From NCBI GenBank assembly GCA_963678705.1, contig OY783221.1, positions 7,936,001 through 8,000,000 of the forward strand: a stretch of DNA of 64,000 nt, read 5' to 3'. This DNA is from Panorpa germanica. Lineage: Eukaryota > Arthropoda > Insecta > Mecoptera > Panorpidae. The notes under the pieces are model-generated. The model saw only the letters and a program-made list of their open reading frames with translations, was not told the origin of the DNA and did not search any database. Of this stretch, positions 23,821 through 35,262 are shown piece by piece; position 1 is the stretch's first letter; the number at the start of each line of letters is the position of its first letter. Position numbers and translations under genes: made by a program.

Positions 23821-24461
23821 AGAATGAATTTAAAGATATATCCAAGTAGAAAAATAAAAAATATATATGTATATAAAAATGTACCATTATTTTCCATTGT
23901 AACCCATTGGCTGTAATAACATTGGTATTGGAAGCACTGCGCATGCGCGACCAAGAGAAGAGATGATTTATGCTGTAAACGTAGAAATAGATGCTGCAGA
24001 CCTCACAAGTTCTGACGCAGCTCTCTTTTCATGACATTTTTCACTAATATTGTTTGCCGGTCTCGGTGTATAACGTAACGTACATGCATTTCAATTTAAA
24101 ACTTCATCTTTTTACAATACATATTTTTATGTTCGCCTTCCTGCAGAGTACAGTCACTACATTCTAAATGTATTGTATTTATGCTTATATAAATACATTC
24201 AACTGCGCACAAAAAAATGCACACGGTGAAAATTGTGCACACGAAAAAGTGCAGTTGAATATAAAACATAAATAATTAACAACTGTACCTGAACCTTGAC
24301 TTTGTGATTTAAATACGAAGAATAAATGGTATAATCACTTCCACATTAATTAAAAGCATTTTTCATATCTTATGAATGGCTTAATTAGCTTCTATACAGT
24401 ATAATGATTTAATTATAAATTTCTTTGATTAGCTAAGCAGGTAATAATACCATAATGGATA

Positions 24462-24515
24462 CCTTATGCCATTGACTGCAATGCACCAGTGGCGAACTGT
24501 CCTCATGGCATAAGG
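24462..24515. repeat. Perfect 11-bp inverted repeat
   Basis: CCTTATGCCAT (24462-24472) and ATGGCATAAGG (24505-24515) can pair around a 32-nt loop. The function is unknown. Confidence 0.6.
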
Positions 24516-24529
24516 CAATCAAACTAAAC

Positions 24530-27456
24530 ACAAAAGTTACCTATTACGTAAACGATTTTACCTATTATACAACGTTTTTTTAACCTATTTTACTGCTTTT
24601 TGAAAAACAAATCTACGCGTTGGCATCTCATAAAAGTTCTTATGAATTTTTTTAAATATTATAAAACCTTAAGAAGTATTTTTATATATTTTTAAAAATT
24701 AAAGGCTTTTAGAATAACTATAAAATAATTCCTTTTTAGTTTTAATAAAATATTAGATTGTAAGATAACATTTAAATTTAGTAATCATACAAATTTATCC
24801 AGGGTAGATTGGAATATTGTTTTAACTCGGCCTCTGATAACAAAGTTTTATCTTACATTTAAGGGATTCATTGGTGTGTCAATTTCTGTCAAATATCCAA
24901 TTCTCCAATGTTCAAATTATCCAGTGACAGTGTTATAAAACTATAGCAGGTTTTTGCAGAACATGTGCAAATAGAACAAATTTTGAAAATTTAACTTACA
25001 ATTTAGGGGGCAAACAAAATTAATGTCAATATTTTAATATTCGTGTATTTAGAGATGAAAAAAGAATTATTCGCTTATCACTTAACCTAAAACTTGTGCA
25101 GAAATATTTATTTATTTTGTGCGGTATTTATTTTTATGAACTTACTTTGTATACATAAGCAAAAATTTATCCAGAATTATATGCAATTTCCACGAACACA
25201 ATGCAAGAACAAATAATAATATATTTATTGAACATTTTCGAACAACAAGAGGTAGCCTTAGACCTATATGTAAGCGCAGTAGATGCTTCAACGCCATACC
25301 TAGTCATATATCAGTCTTATATATTAGTCTTATACATTATGTATGATTTGTGTATACTTTAATAAAAAATCATACAAAATCATCCGAGAAAAACACAACT
25401 TCAAAGGACAATTACAAGATGTTATGGCAAACGACTCGGTTAACATTGCAGCACTACGAGAATTTCTCATACCTATGAACAAGTATATGAAAAAGAATGC
25501 GTAAATATATAACTCTAGGTGAAAAACTTGATACACAATATACGAAATAAAAATAAAAGTTGATTTGATAATTCCCACGGGATGAATTTATTCCGCCACT
25601 GCTTTACACTCATTATTTTAATCCAATGAACCGATTTATCTTAATTACAATTTACCCAGACAGTTGTTAAAGTAATCAGCGTAGTTGGGTTTGTGGGCGG
25701 AGTCTTCTTCTGCTTAAATAGACTTGTTACAGAGAATAATGCCTCGTCAGTGTATTGTTATTTATTTATCGTATTCGTAAAACAATGCATTGAGCACCTA
25801 CGCATGGTGCGGCTGCAGACCAGACGGTACGAAGATTTTCCAGTACGCGAATCGTTTTAATTAGTTGGGTGTGGTACTTGTATAGATAAATTATAAGCCT
25901 ATTGTTTAATTAACTCTATTAGAGGTCTACCTTCTCATTAAGAAAATACATCTTCTTATTCCTCTCACTATTGTTGCGTGTCGCATGTTGGAGTCGCACT
26001 TGTGTGGACTGCGTATAGTATTAACGTTTACCGTGTTAAATTGTAGGATTCTGTTAAAAACCAAGTTTTAATTAAATAATGTAAACATAATTTAATCTTT
26101 CACCTACTTACTTTTTATAACCATCACTTCTTATCTTATGACATCTCTCCCTCCTCTCTCTCTTGCTATTTAATCCATCTATTTATCTAATATAATCCCA
26201 GAATATACTACTGTAGTGCATAAATTTGTGCTAAGATACCTGTTGATTTTAAAAGGCAATAACATTATGTATACCAAAATATTCCATTGTTTCAACCCTT
26301 AAGTTTGAAGAAGGGTTAACCAAATAAACTTCCCTCCCCTAATATTGAGGGTTTCTTACTTGTAATAAGCCGGTGTTTTAACATTTTGATCCATGGTGTT
26401 TGACTTTGAATATCATTAAAAATGGCGTCCATCAAGAGGGTAAGGTAATTATTAAAATAAAGTATAATTAAAGTAAAGGATAAAGTATTAATAAAAGCAT
26501 TCAGTGTTTTATTTATTTTTTAATTTAAATTTATTTTGCATAATATATTATTATGATTTTTTTGAGATTGCAAGTCTGTTTTACACAAAACAAGGGATCA
26601 ACTTGAAATGCTAAACTTAAGCTTATGAATGATGAAGTAATTCAACAGCGTAACATTTTTTAACTTTATCGATATTTTCAAACTTCTCTTTCTCTTATGA
26701 ATAAAACAAAACTTAATAAATTATATTTTTTCAACAAAATTGACAAATGCAAAACTAATTTAACCATCCCTTTGTATAGAATATAAATGAACTTCTTTAT
26801 TCCTACCCCCTATAGTTGTGTAACGCAGCATCTACTGTAGCTTCATTTTAAAATAGGGGTGGATTTAAATTCCCTGTGGTGTAATAATTAGTTTTACATT
26901 TTGGTAAAAACTTTTACATAAAATGACTTTATTATCAGCTAATATTTTAAAGCCTTATTTAAAGGGTAAATATTTTAGTCATTATATTTTATGACATAAT
27001 TATTTTTGTTTGATAATACAAGACATTTAGAAAATATGGCATTTTAGAATATTGTATTTGAGGTGGTCCACTAGTAATTCTCTGTTCTACATAATTTGAT
27101 AAAATTTAAATATAAGTGTCTTTAATTTAATTACAAAATTTCAAATGTTTTGACCAGCTGTTAAGCGATATATTATTAATTAAAGTGTACGTATTTAACA
27201 TGCAGGAAGCCTAGAAAGTATAAAGAAGTCCTTGTATTCACGTGTATATCGAAATAAGAAAATACTCCATCGTATTATGCACAGCTTTTATAGCCTCTTT
27301 TTAGCATTATATCTTACTATGCTATAGAGCTTGCGTTTAAGTAGATAGCGTTGTGTCCGTATATATTGTTTTTAGTCCAAAAAAATTATATATTATTCTA
27401 CATGAATTGTTTATAACTTTTGTATTTAATATATTGCTTAAGATATCACTAGTGGA
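24530..27456. other. AT-rich stretch, no gene seen
   Basis: A less AT-rich patch near 25690-25860 (TGGGCGGAG, TGGTGCGGCTGCAGACCAGA) may be regulatory. The 82-aa minus frame at 25330-25578 is unrecognised. No shared repeats were found here. Confidence 0.4.
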
Positions 27457-28084
27457 TAATAGACTTGTGTCCTCATTTTTTAGTGGTCGATTTTTCAATT
27501 GTTGATTGAAATTGATGTTAATAAATGTGTATTGGCGTGTCTATTTTATTAAATATCTAAATATTGACGGAGATATAACAATTAAATTTTGAATTGTAGT
27601 TTTAGCGCTCGAAATAGTCGGCCATATTTGTATTACGTAAAATGCATTTTAACGTCAGTTATTTGTTGAGTAGGTCAGTGCTGTGGTAATGTTCTGTAGC
27701 TGTTGGTAGTTAAATAATTAAGTCAAATCAAAGAATAATAAGTTTTTATTTTATTTAACCTTGCTAAGGCAGACATAATATTGAAATTTGATTGTTCCTT
27801 GAAATATCTGTAAATAATATTTGATATTTGATATATAAATACATATAGCAGAGATTTATGAGATGTAAGGTTGGCAGCGGTTGTGATGCCATATGCATTT
27901 GGAATGCGTACAACGTTGAATCCCTTTAATAATTTAAGAGACAAAAGACTTTTTTAATTGTCAATATCTCTTAAAATATAAGGAGTTATTAAAAAATAAT
28001 TGAACATTTGAGGTTCTAGTAAGCCACTTTATCAATATGTAGTATACTTTTATAGAAATTAAGACATAGGACACAAGTCCATTA
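27457..28084 (+). mobile_element. TA-target MITE, copy B (624 bp)
   Basis: The body is 27459-28082, flanked by TA on both sides (27457-27458, 28083-28084). The ends are ATAGACTTGTGTCCTC and, complemented, ATGGACTTGTGTCCTATG. It is the longer of two copies and contains a stretch near 27860-27910 (GGTTGGCAGCGGTTGTGATG) missing from copy A. No transposase is visible, and the 73-aa minus frame at 27723-27944 is not conserved in copy A. Confidence 0.78.
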
Positions 28085-28300
28085 CCTTAAGTTAAACTGT
28101 TAATTTTTTACGGAATTAATAGATAAGTCACTTTTTTTATTGCATTGCATTTGCATATTTGATTCATTATGAACTATTGTTGCAGCTTTAGTTAAATATA
28201 GTTATGTAGTTTCACTAATTATTGAACTGAAAATTAAATGTGTGTCATCATATTTCGGGAGAAATAGTACATCAATTTAATAATTAGAAATTGACTCTAT

Positions 28301-28418
28301 CCGCGTTACAAATAAACCTGTTATAAAATATATACCAGGTATAAACTGATTATAAGCTTGGCCGGACGGGCCAAGTATACATGATATAAATTTTATAACA
28401 GGTTTATTTGTAAGGCGG
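28301..28418 (-). mobile_element. Foldback element, copy 2
   Basis: Arms TTACAAATAAACCTGTTATA and complement surround a GC-rich core GCTTGGCCGGACGGGCC. Read on the minus strand, the core and its TTATAATCAGTTTATACC neighbour line up with copy 1, so this copy is inserted in the opposite orientation. The palindrome extends outward to CCGC/GGCGG. Confidence 0.72.
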
Positions 28419-28419
28419 T

Positions 28420-29100
28420 AAAAGTTTAGAAGAAATAAAATTATAAGGAAACATTAAAAATTAAAATAGTTGTGCCACTAACTACTCGTTGTTTTAAAAG
28501 CACTACTTTTAATGAATTTTGCTGAGCTCGGATTCGTTTACCGACATCACTATACTTTTGCCATTTTTATTTTTAAGTTAAAGGAACATGATCAGAATTT
28601 TAAATATTGTTTTACATTCCAATATATTTTATATTCATAATAATATATATGTAAATCTGAATATGATCATAAAATATATAAGATAATATATTTGTATTTT
28701 ACAAAAACAATCTTGTTTTATCCTATTCTTAAAATAGATGTCACTAGTTATTATTAAACCAGTAAAAAAACAATAAAATTCCACGTTGAATTAAATAATA
28801 GATATGTAATATTGAAAATACCTGAAGACTGAGTTGATATAATATATTCCTATGCTAAAATAAAACAGAAGTGAATCATTATTTGATATATGACTCAGCC
28901 CACGTATTATTACAAAATCAATTCTAATAATAATATTTATTTAATATGCTAAACAATAATTGAATAACACAGACTGAATGCGGAGTATAATCAATCAATA
29001 ATTGGTTAAATGAAAACTGTTTCTGATTTATTTCGAACTGTATTTAGCTATATAATAAATTGAGGAACATACATAATTTAATATTTAATATTTACTTATA
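28420..29100. other. AT-rich stretch, no gene seen
   Basis: No protein-like frame and no repeat shared with the rest of the window. Confidence 0.4.
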
Positions 29101-29213
29101 GTTTTTATCGAAATTAGCTTTTATCAGTGATCAAAGAATAGTTGTAAGATTTCTTCACGTGGAATAATCCTTATTAAATATATCCGGCGTTTCCACTTTT
29201 ATTAAAAACCACG
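29101..29213 (-). repeat. Dispersed CACACA repeat, copy 3, first part
   Basis: About 110 bp (TTTTTATCGAAATTAG, TTGTAAGATTTCTTCACGTG, GGAATAATCCTTATTAA) match, inverted, 51690-51806. The second part of the same repeat lies at 29686-29890, beyond a LINE insertion. Confidence 0.62.
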
Positions 29214-29680
29214 TGTGACGGATATAGAGACAATAATAAAATAGTAAAAGAAGAGAGTCAAGAAGAAATAGTAAAGTAAGAGAGTCAAGAAGAAATAGTA
29301 AAGATAGAGTGTTTATGCCTGTAATAGACATAAGTGGAGAAGTGAAAACGAAGAGAGAAGGCAGGAAGGATAGTGAAAAGATAATAGAGGGTTTGTCGAG
29401 AGGAGACAAGGAAGGCAAGAGGTGATAGATGAAGATACAGGCAATAAGGAAGGAGAAGCAGGAAACGGTGTTAATAAAGGAGGAGTAGGGGACATGAAAA
29501 GATAGGATCAAGAAAAGAAGAAACAGAAAGTACTATTCGAAGTAGTAATAGTCTAGAATAGTTTAAGTTTAGTTTTAAGTTTGAATTTATATGAAATGCA
29601 TTAAGAAATATAATAATGTAGCTTGTATAAGCCGAAAGGCACACAATTAATATAATAAATAATATAAAAAAAAAAAATAT
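29214..29680 (+). pseudogene. LINE family 1: 3' end inserted in another repeat
   Basis: It starts within the last codons of the element (TGACGGATATAGAGACAATA, as in the 19.7-kb copy). It contains a 27-bp direct duplication (29243-29269, 29270-29296) and then a second, broken version of the C-terminus (GDKEGKR followed by stops near 29405). The 3' UTR includes CTTGTATAAGCCGAAAGGCA and ends in A12 at 29666-29677. Confidence 0.62.
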
Positions 29681-29685
29681 AGTAT

Positions 29686-29890
29686 ATATTACGTATATGT
29701 AAGGTTTATCTTCTTCTTTATTTTATATATAAAAAATTCGCTAACTCGAAAAGCAGTCGGTCGATTGTCTTGAAATTTTGACACAACGTTTAATTCGAAT
29801 ACTTTCTTTCCAGTTGATCTTCATTTGTGTTTATGTGTGTGTGTGTTTTATTTACTTTTTCATTAATTTCATATCAGAAAGAGCCACACC
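29686..29890 (-). repeat. Dispersed CACACA repeat, copy 3, second part
   Basis: The complement gives TTGACACAACG-type and GACTGCTTTTCGAGTTAGCG blocks, then AAGAAGAAGATAAACCTTAC, matching 51461-51645. With 29101-29213 it forms one element interrupted by the LINE. Confidence 0.62.
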
Positions 29891-29934
29891 TCTTATATAA
29901 TTTTTTTTAAGTTTTTGTAATGAAATGTATGTAT

Positions 29935-30008
29935 TTAGTTATCTTTCGAAATAAATTTACATTTTCTGACGGTAATAAAGCATTTTCTGCGTGTTTCATA
30001 ATAAATTA
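29935..30008 (+). repeat. Short repeat shared with 33268-33345
   Basis: TTATCTTTCGAAATAAATTT followed by ACATTTTCTGACGGTAATAA matches TTATCTTTCGACATAAATTT and ATATTTTTCTAACGTTAATA at 33280. About 70 bp is shared, of unknown class. Confidence 0.45.
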
Positions 30009-30029
30009 ACATATTAGTTAAAAGATTTT

Positions 30030-30105
30030 GAATGTTTCTACATTTATTTAATGACAATGTACATAAAGTCAAAGTCAAGGCAAATAAATAAATAAATATA
30101 AAAAA
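30030..30105 (+). repeat. LINE family 2 tail fragment
   Basis: The sequence GTCAAAGTCAAGGCAAATAA, followed by AATAAATA units and A8, matches the 3' UTR end of the LINE family 2 copies (GTCAAGGCAAATAAATTAAA at 23.6 kb). Confidence 0.4.
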
Positions 30106-30109
30106 AATA

Positions 30110-31680
30110 TATCAGAATTTTATTAAATTTCGGTAAATAATAAAATGTAACTTTATCTAAAAAATATTACGTTAAACAATAACGTATGAAAATAAATTAA
30201 ATATAAATTGTTATTTTAAATGTTTAAGCCACAGAAAGTTTATTCTAATCCTTAAAATTGACTCGTGTATCATCCTTACATACTCAGAATACTTATCCCA
30301 ATTATTTTATTTAAACAGCAGCCATTTAAAAATCTAAATCCAAAAAATTAGGTTAATTGGTTACCTTTGTTAATGAAGCAAGTTGCTTGTATTAATAGCA
30401 ACCCCTTCCACTCAATTAACTAATAAAACTTAATTTTAAAGGGTAGATTTTGTTTTTGAACTTTTTTTTTATATACTCTGTACTTAAAGGTTTAATAAAT
30501 ATATAATACAAAGGTTAATTGCTAGAGAGAAATAGTCATCTACTCCTATTTTTTTTGTTTCATTTAACGCATTAAATTATATATCAAAAAGAAAGAGATA
30601 GCTTTAAAATTTCTTTAAATTTTATAACTCTTTCAGTTTCATATAATTGAAGGGTACTTTTGTTAGGGTTAAAAAACGAAATAAAATTTATTTTTAAAAG
30701 TAAAAAACCTTTTAACTTAAGTCTATAAATATACGAAAAAGAAAAATAACCGAGGAAAGGTGTGAAAAACACTTGGGTATAATAATGACCATCCACATAC
30801 TCTTACTGCCTTAGTTTCACTGCAGCGCGTCTTGTTTCTTACTTCAGAGTAGTTCTAATTGTATTTTGGATGCCGTCAGAGGCACTTACTGTAGACCTAC
30901 AGCAGCGCTCGCTCGGTAATAGGAATAAACTGTATGTAGTGGTGGGGGTATCACGTGACTACGAACCGCAGCGATCAATATAAACCTTATAGATTCTATC
31001 TCTATCTTACAAAAGTATTTATGTATTACGATGTCTCTTTCTAACTGAAAAATAGTAAAGAGTTATATAGAATATAGGGTTAAAATTGTCTGGGGGTGAA
31101 TATTCAGGATATGTACTATATAGTCATATGGAATTTGACTGGTGGGGGAAGAAGGGGTAGCGGTCAACTTTATGCGGTAATCAGCTGATTTAAATTAACT
31201 TCAGATGTTTTGCGACCCGCTGTAATTTTGTTTTAGTAGGTTAAAATTATGATTTAAGTACGAGTATATGAAAATAAAGATAAATTACACTTAATTAACT
31301 GGTTGATTTATCTGAATATAAGTACGTAATTTGGTTTGTTTGGTTTTTAATATAATTTCGGGAGATTCTTTATGAATTAAATTAGGGAGTAGTTTAAATA
31401 TCATTTAATAGGATTTTGAAAGACAATTTGTTACAGAGATCATTAGGGTACAATGCTTTGAACTTTGTTGTAACTTTCTGATTACTGTTTATATTATACC
31501 AAAAATTACCTCAACATTTTTACTATAGGTTTGATCACTATAGGTATCACTTATAAAATATACACAAATTTTTTACTTTTTTATTTAACTATATTTTTAG
31601 TAAACATACTTAATCATATTTTGCAAATATATTTAGTACATATTTATATACTAATTTTTTTGTAAAGAAAACGATGTGTA
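30110..31680. other. AT-rich stretch with a less AT-rich centre, no gene seen
   Basis: The patch at about 30810-30975 (CACTGCAGCGCGTCTTG, CAGCAGCGCTCGCTCGGTAA, GGTATCACGTGACTAC) is markedly richer in GC and contains the E-box CACGTG. It could be an intronic enhancer or promoter. This is inference only. Confidence 0.35.
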
Positions 31681-31685
31681 TAATT

Positions 31686-31720
31686 TTAATTTGTTTTTCT
31701 TTTTGTTTTAGGTAAGTGAA
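31686..31720 (+). promoter_or_regulatory. Candidate recursive splice site 1 (acceptor fused to donor)
   Basis: A pyrimidine tract (31691-31709, 17 of 19 pyrimidines) ends in TTTTAG at 31711 and is followed at once by GTAAGTG (31712-31718), a full-consensus donor. This head-to-tail acceptor|donor is the ratchet point known from very long insect introns, where an intron is removed in steps with no exon in between. Orientation is plus. An A-containing sequence suitable for branching (TATAATTTTAAT) lies just upstream. A second donor-like GTAAGC at 31739 would define a 27-nt exon if the first donor is not used. Confidence 0.5.
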
Positions 31721-31739
31721 ATTCCCCTTCAACAATACG

Positions 31740-32101
31740 TAAGCATCCTGTAATGAAAATGAGAGTACGGCTAGAATATTCTACTATCATGATCAATAAC
31801 AAGGTAGTATTTATTATTTAACCATTAAGGATCGTTCATTTATTGTTTTAGAGTCCTCACAAAATCATGGAAAGGCCTACACGCTTTCTTTTTCATAAAA
31901 AATGTAAATTAAAAATATACTTTGTTCAAAAGTTAATAATAGAATTATTGTCTTAGTGTCTTACCAACGTTAAATTTTAGTTAAATCTAATTCAGAAGCA
32001 CTTAGAGATAAGACTGTCTTTAGACAGATTGAGACAACATAATACAAATTAAAAAAACGGAGACAATTAGCAACTTTATCTAAATATAGTTTTGTTAAAG
32101 C
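31740..32101. other. AT-rich stretch, no gene seen
   Basis: Sequence between the candidate splice site and the next repeat. Nothing recognisable. Confidence 0.4.
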
Positions 32102-32355
32102 TCAAGCCCTATTCCCACTCTCCGAGTTTTAGTGTTAATTTAAGGTTTTATCCTAAAATGTAAGTTTCACCTTGTGAAATATAATGAAATAAAATTAATT
32201 ATATTAAATACAATAATTTATATTAAATAAAGATAGTAATTATTACAAAATAATGTATATTACTAACGCATGATTTCACAAGTTCAAAATTACATTTAAG
32301 GTTAAAAGCTTAAATTAAATTAAAACTAAAAATAATAAGTGGGAATGGGGCTTAG
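32102..32355. mobile_element. Terminal-inverted-repeat element of the AGCCCCATTCCCACT family
   Basis: The left end is CAAGCCCTATTCCCACTC...GTTTTAGTGTTAATTTAAGG. The complement of the right end is CTAAGCCCCATTCCCACT...TTTTAGTTTTAATTTAA. About 250 bp, AT-rich, no coding capacity. Related ends are at 8996 and 56016-56346. The target duplication is unclear, so the superfamily is not assigned. Confidence 0.55.
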
Positions 32356-32359
32356 CACT

Positions 32360-33267
32360 GTAACACTTTTATGAACTTTTATGTAATAACTCTTAACATG
32401 AATAATGCTATATATAGTCTTCTCGTTTTTGAACTATGTGTAATTATAAATTTAATTACGTTGATGGTTATAAGTATATAATTTATTTTTAATTATTTAA
32501 ATGTTCTTTCAGTTACATTTACATTGTGGGATTACCACATGTATGTATATTAATATATATACATACGATTATAAATTATATATATGCATATATATGTATG
32601 TATAAGATGTAAGTAATTCGGTTATTATGATATTAAAAAAGTACAGCTACAAATTCATACAGAAATTTTATGACACTTTGAAAATTGTAGATAATGATGA
32701 CAAAATAACTGGATTATGTTCAACTGTTCCCTTTTTAAATTAAAATAGATATCAAGTAAATGAAATTTGTACTAGCCGATTTGTTTGCAAGGCTATGACT
32801 ATGTAATACTACATAATGTGCCTTTGTTTTTAATGAAAAATGTTTAACAGTATTAAAAATAGTTTTTATGACGAATTTACATTAGATATCTAAAGAAGTT
32901 TCACTTCAGCATATTTAACCTCAGACATCTAATTTTGTATTAGAATGCCGATTTCACATCAGAGACAATTCAATAAAACACGAACAAAAACTTGTTTTTT
33001 TGAACAGAAACACCAATGTTTACACCAAAGAGACAGTTCTCAAAACATTTTTGTCTTTTGTTGCTGTTTTAGTAAACAAAACACATTCCTAGAGTCGGTA
33101 AGATCAAAATAAAAAACATGTTTGTTTATGTTTTTTGTGAACATTTGTGTTTCTAAGTTGTTGTTTATCATGTTTATAATTTTTATGGGACACCCAGAAA
33201 AACACTAAAAACAAAACCAGTCTGTCTGTTCAGTGTGAACAGTCTGTTTTCAAAAATGTAACATTAC
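32360..33267. other. AT-rich stretch, no gene seen
   Basis: It contains (ATAC/TATG)-rich sequence near 32540-32610 and several short AAACAC/GTTTTT inverted pieces near 32985-33240. No protein-like frame. Confidence 0.4.
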
Positions 33268-33345
33268 ATATCAAAAGTTATCTTTCGACATAAATTTATA
33301 TTTTTCTAACGTTAATAAAACTATTTCTCAACTAAAATTAATATA
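33268..33345 (+). repeat. Short repeat shared with 29935-30008
   Basis: Second member of a two-copy block of about 70 bp built on TTATCTTTCGACATAAATTT. Same orientation as the first. Confidence 0.45.
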
Positions 33346-33611
33346 CTAGTATTAGTAAACAATTTTATAATGTCTATTACATTTATTCGTAAGATTATGT
33401 TAACAACGGTAATAATACATAAGTTTACGTTTATATTTAGCGTGTACATTTCAACAATGATAAAGCAAATATATTTGTTATTTTCCACGAATTTTATTTA
33501 CGTTTTCCAATCCTCTGATTACAGATTATATCCCAAAAGGCCTCAAATGCTTTACACGTACAAAACTTGATGAGATATTGGTAAATTCCAAAACCCTTGG
33601 GGCCACAGAGT

Positions 33612-33762
33612 AGAGTAGGGGCATGGGGATGGGGATGAATTGAAGCCTATGAGCATTATGTCTTAGAGTTAACATTTATGTAGGCGCAGCTTTAGGGTTT
33701 CATCATAAATGTATAGAGGGTTGGGTGGGGGTTTTGTGTCGTGAGTAGGGGTGAGGGTGGTT
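33612..33762 (+). other. G-rich patch with clustered G runs
   Basis: Runs GGGGCATGGGGATGGGG (33618-33634) and GGGTTGGGTGGGGG (33718-33731), then GGGGTGAGGG (33747-33756), are exceptional in this AT-rich DNA. They could form G-quadruplex structures on the plus strand. No coding role is seen. Confidence 0.5.
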
Positions 33763-34120
33763 TAGATCAATTGATATATAACAACTTATAAAATAATAAT
33801 GCTAATTCTACGATATGAAATATATATCTGGGTTAAATATGAAATTGTTCAAGCCTTAAGAATGTTTTAATATTTTTATTGAGAATTTATTATTTGTTAG
33901 ATGTTTTGTATGGGTACTTGCATAAAAGTTTAGAATGTGAATCCTTAAAACGACGTATCATAAAGGTTATCGATACACTGTAAAAATTACTATGCTAAAA
34001 TAGTAACTTTTACACACAGAGTAAATTTAGTGGATATTTATCATTAGTATATTATTCAAATACATATACTTACATTAAAACAATATATTTTATTTGAAAT
34101 TGTCAAGCCGACCACTCACG

Positions 34121-34192
34121 ATCGTTCCAAATGGATGGGAAGGCCTTCAGTGCATTCCATTTGGAATGATATGATTGTATATCATTCCAAAT
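34121..34192. repeat. Cluster of ATTCCAAAT inverted repeats
   Basis: ATTTGGAATGAT (34159-34170) and ATCATTCCAAAT (34181-34192) form a perfect 12-bp inverted repeat. A third, direct copy of the motif (ATCGTTCCAAAT) is at 34121-34132. Confidence 0.6.
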
Positions 34193-34199
34193 CTAATTC

Positions 34200-34900
34200 T
34201 GAGATTCGGATTCGAGTATTAGAGTTCACTGTGCACCTAGTTTAACGACATTTGATTAAATTCAAACGGTTAATTTCATATAATAACCTACAATTAATAA
34301 ATCATCCGTTAATTAAAGAATATATATTGCATGCCAACCTAAATTAAAATGATTAATAACATAAAATTTATGCAAAATTATGATTACAATACATCTACAT
34401 ATTCTACATAGACTAGAGTACTTCAATATAAAATATTAAATAGTAATATACGTATTAATTAAACATAACTAGAGAATGTTGGTACTAGATAGTATGCAAT
34501 TAGCTTAATGGAATTCATAAAAGATCTTGAGTCCGTTAGAGCTGGAGGAACGCGTTTGGATTCGGTCAATAGACACTCTTTGTAGTTGAGCTTCTGTGCC
34601 GTGCCTGAACTGCAGTTCTCTGAGCACGAGAACCGGAGGATGCATTTTTAAGCGTTTCCTCAAGAAGCCATCTAACTAAGCTAATATTTGTATTGCAGTT
34701 GTATTGCACTATATGAGTACAATGTTTGACTTTAATTTGTTGAGGCAGTTCAAGGACATATCTCTTCACGTGCCTTGTGCTGTTAACTTAAGGTGTGTAA
34801 CATCTTCTGAAGAGGACAAATCGAATATATATATGGTTTTCCAATAGGGGCGGCTCGATGTTGACAGTTTATCAAAAAAAAAAATAATGTAAAAGTATAT
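34200..34900. other. AT-rich stretch, no gene seen
   Basis: The 67-aa minus frame at 34566-34769 lies in a slightly GC-richer patch, but I recognise no domain in it. Confidence 0.35.
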
Positions 34901-34904
34901 TTCG

Positions 34905-34985
34905 AAAGTGTTAAATTATAATATTAATTCTAATTGTGGTTATGATGAATAAATGTTAATGCCAATTTAAAGAAATAAAAGAAAA
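34905..34985 (+). repeat. Possible LINE family 2 tail fragment
   Basis: GTGGTTATGATGAATAAATG followed by TTAATGCCAA and an A-rich end resembles the family 2 3' UTR (GGTGGCTATGACAAATAAAT, GTCAAGGCAA). Confidence 0.35.
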
Positions 34986-35007
34986 TGCGTTTCGTGTTCG
35001 GTTACGG

Positions 35008-35262
35008 TACCCAGTAAACATTTTGGAGTCACTTTGACATCATATTGGAGATGTGTATGATTTTTTGTCATGAAAGAGTTCATTTATAGTTCAGTTTCTG
35101 ACAATCGTTCTTATGAAATGTCTGTTTTATCGGCTACAGATGACGGAACCACTCTACCTGTCGGAATACAAATGAAGATAAAGTTGATGCGAACTATAAT
35201 TGAAGTGAAATAGTGATAGAAACGTCACAAAAAGGAACACTTCACCAAATGTTTACTGGGTA
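35008..35262 (+). mobile_element. CCCAGTAAAC MITE, copy 1 (251 bp)
   Basis: The body is 35010-35260, flanked by TA. The ends are CCCAGTAAACATTTTGGAGT and, complemented, CCCAGTAAACATTTGGTGAA. It is about 90% identical to copy 2 at 36026-36269 and in the same orientation. No coding capacity. The TA target suggests a Tc1/mariner-type parent. Confidence 0.78.

Noticed and set aside
24420-24446. GCTAAGCAG|GTAATA
   Set aside because: The pyrimidine tract is broken by purines and the donor is weak.
29155-29511. 118-aa minus-strand leucine/serine-rich frame
   Set aside because: It is the antisense of the purine-rich LINE family 1 3' end.
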